Positions 59,012-59,692 of a DNA stretch of 59,692 nt are shown one piece after another. Below the pieces are notes generated by a model. It saw only the letters and a list, made by a program, of their open reading frames with translations, searched no databases and had not been told where the DNA came from. How positions within the stretch are numbered: the first letter of the stretch is position 1; every line of letters starts with the position of its first letter. Source of the stretch: Rhizobium altiplani (GTDB taxonomy: Bacteria > Pseudomonadota > Alphaproteobacteria > Rhizobiales > Rhizobiaceae); the NCBI RefSeq assembly GCF_001542405.1, contig NZ_LNCD01000134.1, positions 1 through 59,692 on the forward strand, written 5' to 3'. Position numbers and translations under genes: made by a program.

Positions 59012-59692
59012 TGTCCGACCCGGACACATAGGTCACAATCGGTACCTAAGACATCGGTGACAACCTCGTGCCGAACGGGTTGTCGATTGTTTGCAATGTC
59101 CTCTGTTCGAGGTCGATATATCCGAGATCATAGCGCGGGAAGCTGACGAGCCAAATGCCGTCGTCGACTTCTTGAGGCCGAGCTTCTGGCCGGCCATGAC
59201 GGTTGAGATGTTGATCTTCTTGCGATGGATGCACAGACGGCCGCAATTGGTGACGATGGCATCGCGGTCGTGGAAGGGGTAGCTGATCTCGGGCAGCCCT
59301 TCATAGGTGCCGACCGAGGTCTGGTAGACTTCGGCCGGCACCTTCATCGACAGGGCCTCGTGCGGTCTTTCCGTGTTGAATTCGCTGATGAATGCGTCGA
59401 AGCGCATCTGCTGCTGCAGGATATTGCGTCCCGGCGGGCGGGTGGCTTCCTTCTTCAGCGTCAGATGCATGCGCTCATGGCGGCCGTTCTCCTGCGGATG
59501 GCCGGGGCGGATGCGCTCGAAGACGATGCCGAGCCTCAGCCACCAGACCGACAGCTTCGAGAGATTGTAGAGCCCGTTCGGGCTGGCGAAGGGCAGGCCG
59601 TTGTCGGAGCGGATGGCAAGCGGCAATCCGCGTTCGGCAAACACCCGCGCGAAGGCATCGAAGACGCCGCGTTCACGGGTCGTCTCGAAGGC
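59012..59692 (-). mobile_element. IS481-family insertion sequence, one end only
   Basis: The element starts at the TGT of TGTCCGACCCGGACACATAG (from 59012), an IS481-type terminal sequence with a TGT end, and runs beyond the window. The transposase reading frame on the minus strand continues to base 59692, so the other end lies outside. Confidence 0.8.
59046..59692 (-). pseudogene. IS481-family transposase, frameshifted, 5' end beyond the window
   Basis: The DDE/rve core is clear: LAIRSDNGLPFA (second Asp) and GHPQENGRHERMHLTLKKEA (catalytic Glu), then INTERPHEAL-type FNTERPHEALSM. Near 59167-59175 the frame breaks: upstream reads VMAGQKLGLK, and the correct tail EVDDGIWLVSF through RTLQTIDNPFGTRLSPMS resumes one frame over, stopping at 59046. 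A single missing base (AAGGAAG expected, AAGAAG seen) explains it. Read straight on, the frame gives a nonsense tail to 59033. The transposase is probably dead. Confidence 0.85.

Noticed and set aside
59033..59165. C-terminal reading of the long transposase ORF
   Set aside because: Unlike the conserved IS481 tail, which is found one frame over; this is a frameshift artefact.
58911..59692. Integrative element or genomic island at tRNA-Ser
   Set aside because: No integrase gene or tRNA-end duplication in view; an IS481-type end explains the sequence.
1..59692. CRISPR array, prophage or defence system
   Set aside because: No regularly spaced direct repeats, cas genes, phage structural genes or defence-type operons were seen on either strand.

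Overview
The window looks like chromosomal DNA of a Rhizobiaceae alphaproteobacterium, most like Sinorhizobium/Ensifer. Reasons: high GC; the order ccmF-ccmH / degP-two-component pair-glnE / PleC-type kinase / pepN; an iolR-iolC-iolD-iolE-iolB block with an adjacent Gfo/Idh/MocA gene; and rhizobial-type promoters (CTTG-N17-CTAT). Most of it is ordinary core and catabolic genome. The only mobile DNA visible is a broken IS481-type element at the right edge.

Layout. 1-2423: end of a cytochrome c maturation operon (ccmF partial, ccmH). 2426-7637: MFS permease, periplasmic DegP protease and an overlapping response regulator/histidine kinase pair. 7755-15859: glnE (nitrogen control) meets, tail to tail, a PleC-type cell-cycle kinase whose upstream region carries a CtrA-like box and four GANTC sites; pepN lies upstream on the same strand. 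16031-22061: soluble MCP-Cache protein, EamA permease, tandem winged-helix-like protein, uracil-DNA glycosylase and YegD-like Hsp70. 22226-26622: two-gene RND efflux operon. 26833-31641: SDR, ETF-ubiquinone oxidoreductase, GNAT, and an EamA exporter divergent from an Lrp regulator. 31672-39453: mgtE with a structured leader, an MFS permease, a lipid kinase, and a GT39/GT2/flippase-like lipid-glycan set.

39421-41820 is an ECF42 sigma-factor operon with three DGPF (YCII) genes and a matching promoter. 41910-49505 holds small and accessory genes: amn (possibly leaderless), a GST with a damaged N-terminus, DUF2147, a one-repeat Sel1 protein, a hisC-type aminotransferase, and two PilZ-like genes flanking a host-attachment-family gene. 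49605-57528 is the myo-inositol catabolic cluster: IolB, IolE, IolD and a fused IolC-DUF2090 act in series, under the RpiR regulator IolR, with GGAA-N6-TTCC-type sites before iolC and in the iolR/iolY divergent region. A ferredoxin-reductase-like flavoprotein, tRNA-Ser(GCU) with its own promoter, and the IS481 fragment finish the window.

The most rewarding non-obvious signals are regulatory: the mgtE leader (short ORF plus a hairpin over the ribosome-binding site), the CtrA/GANTC cluster before the PleC-type gene, the ECF42 promoter, the IolR sites and the apparently leaderless amn. No CRISPR array, prophage or defence island was seen.
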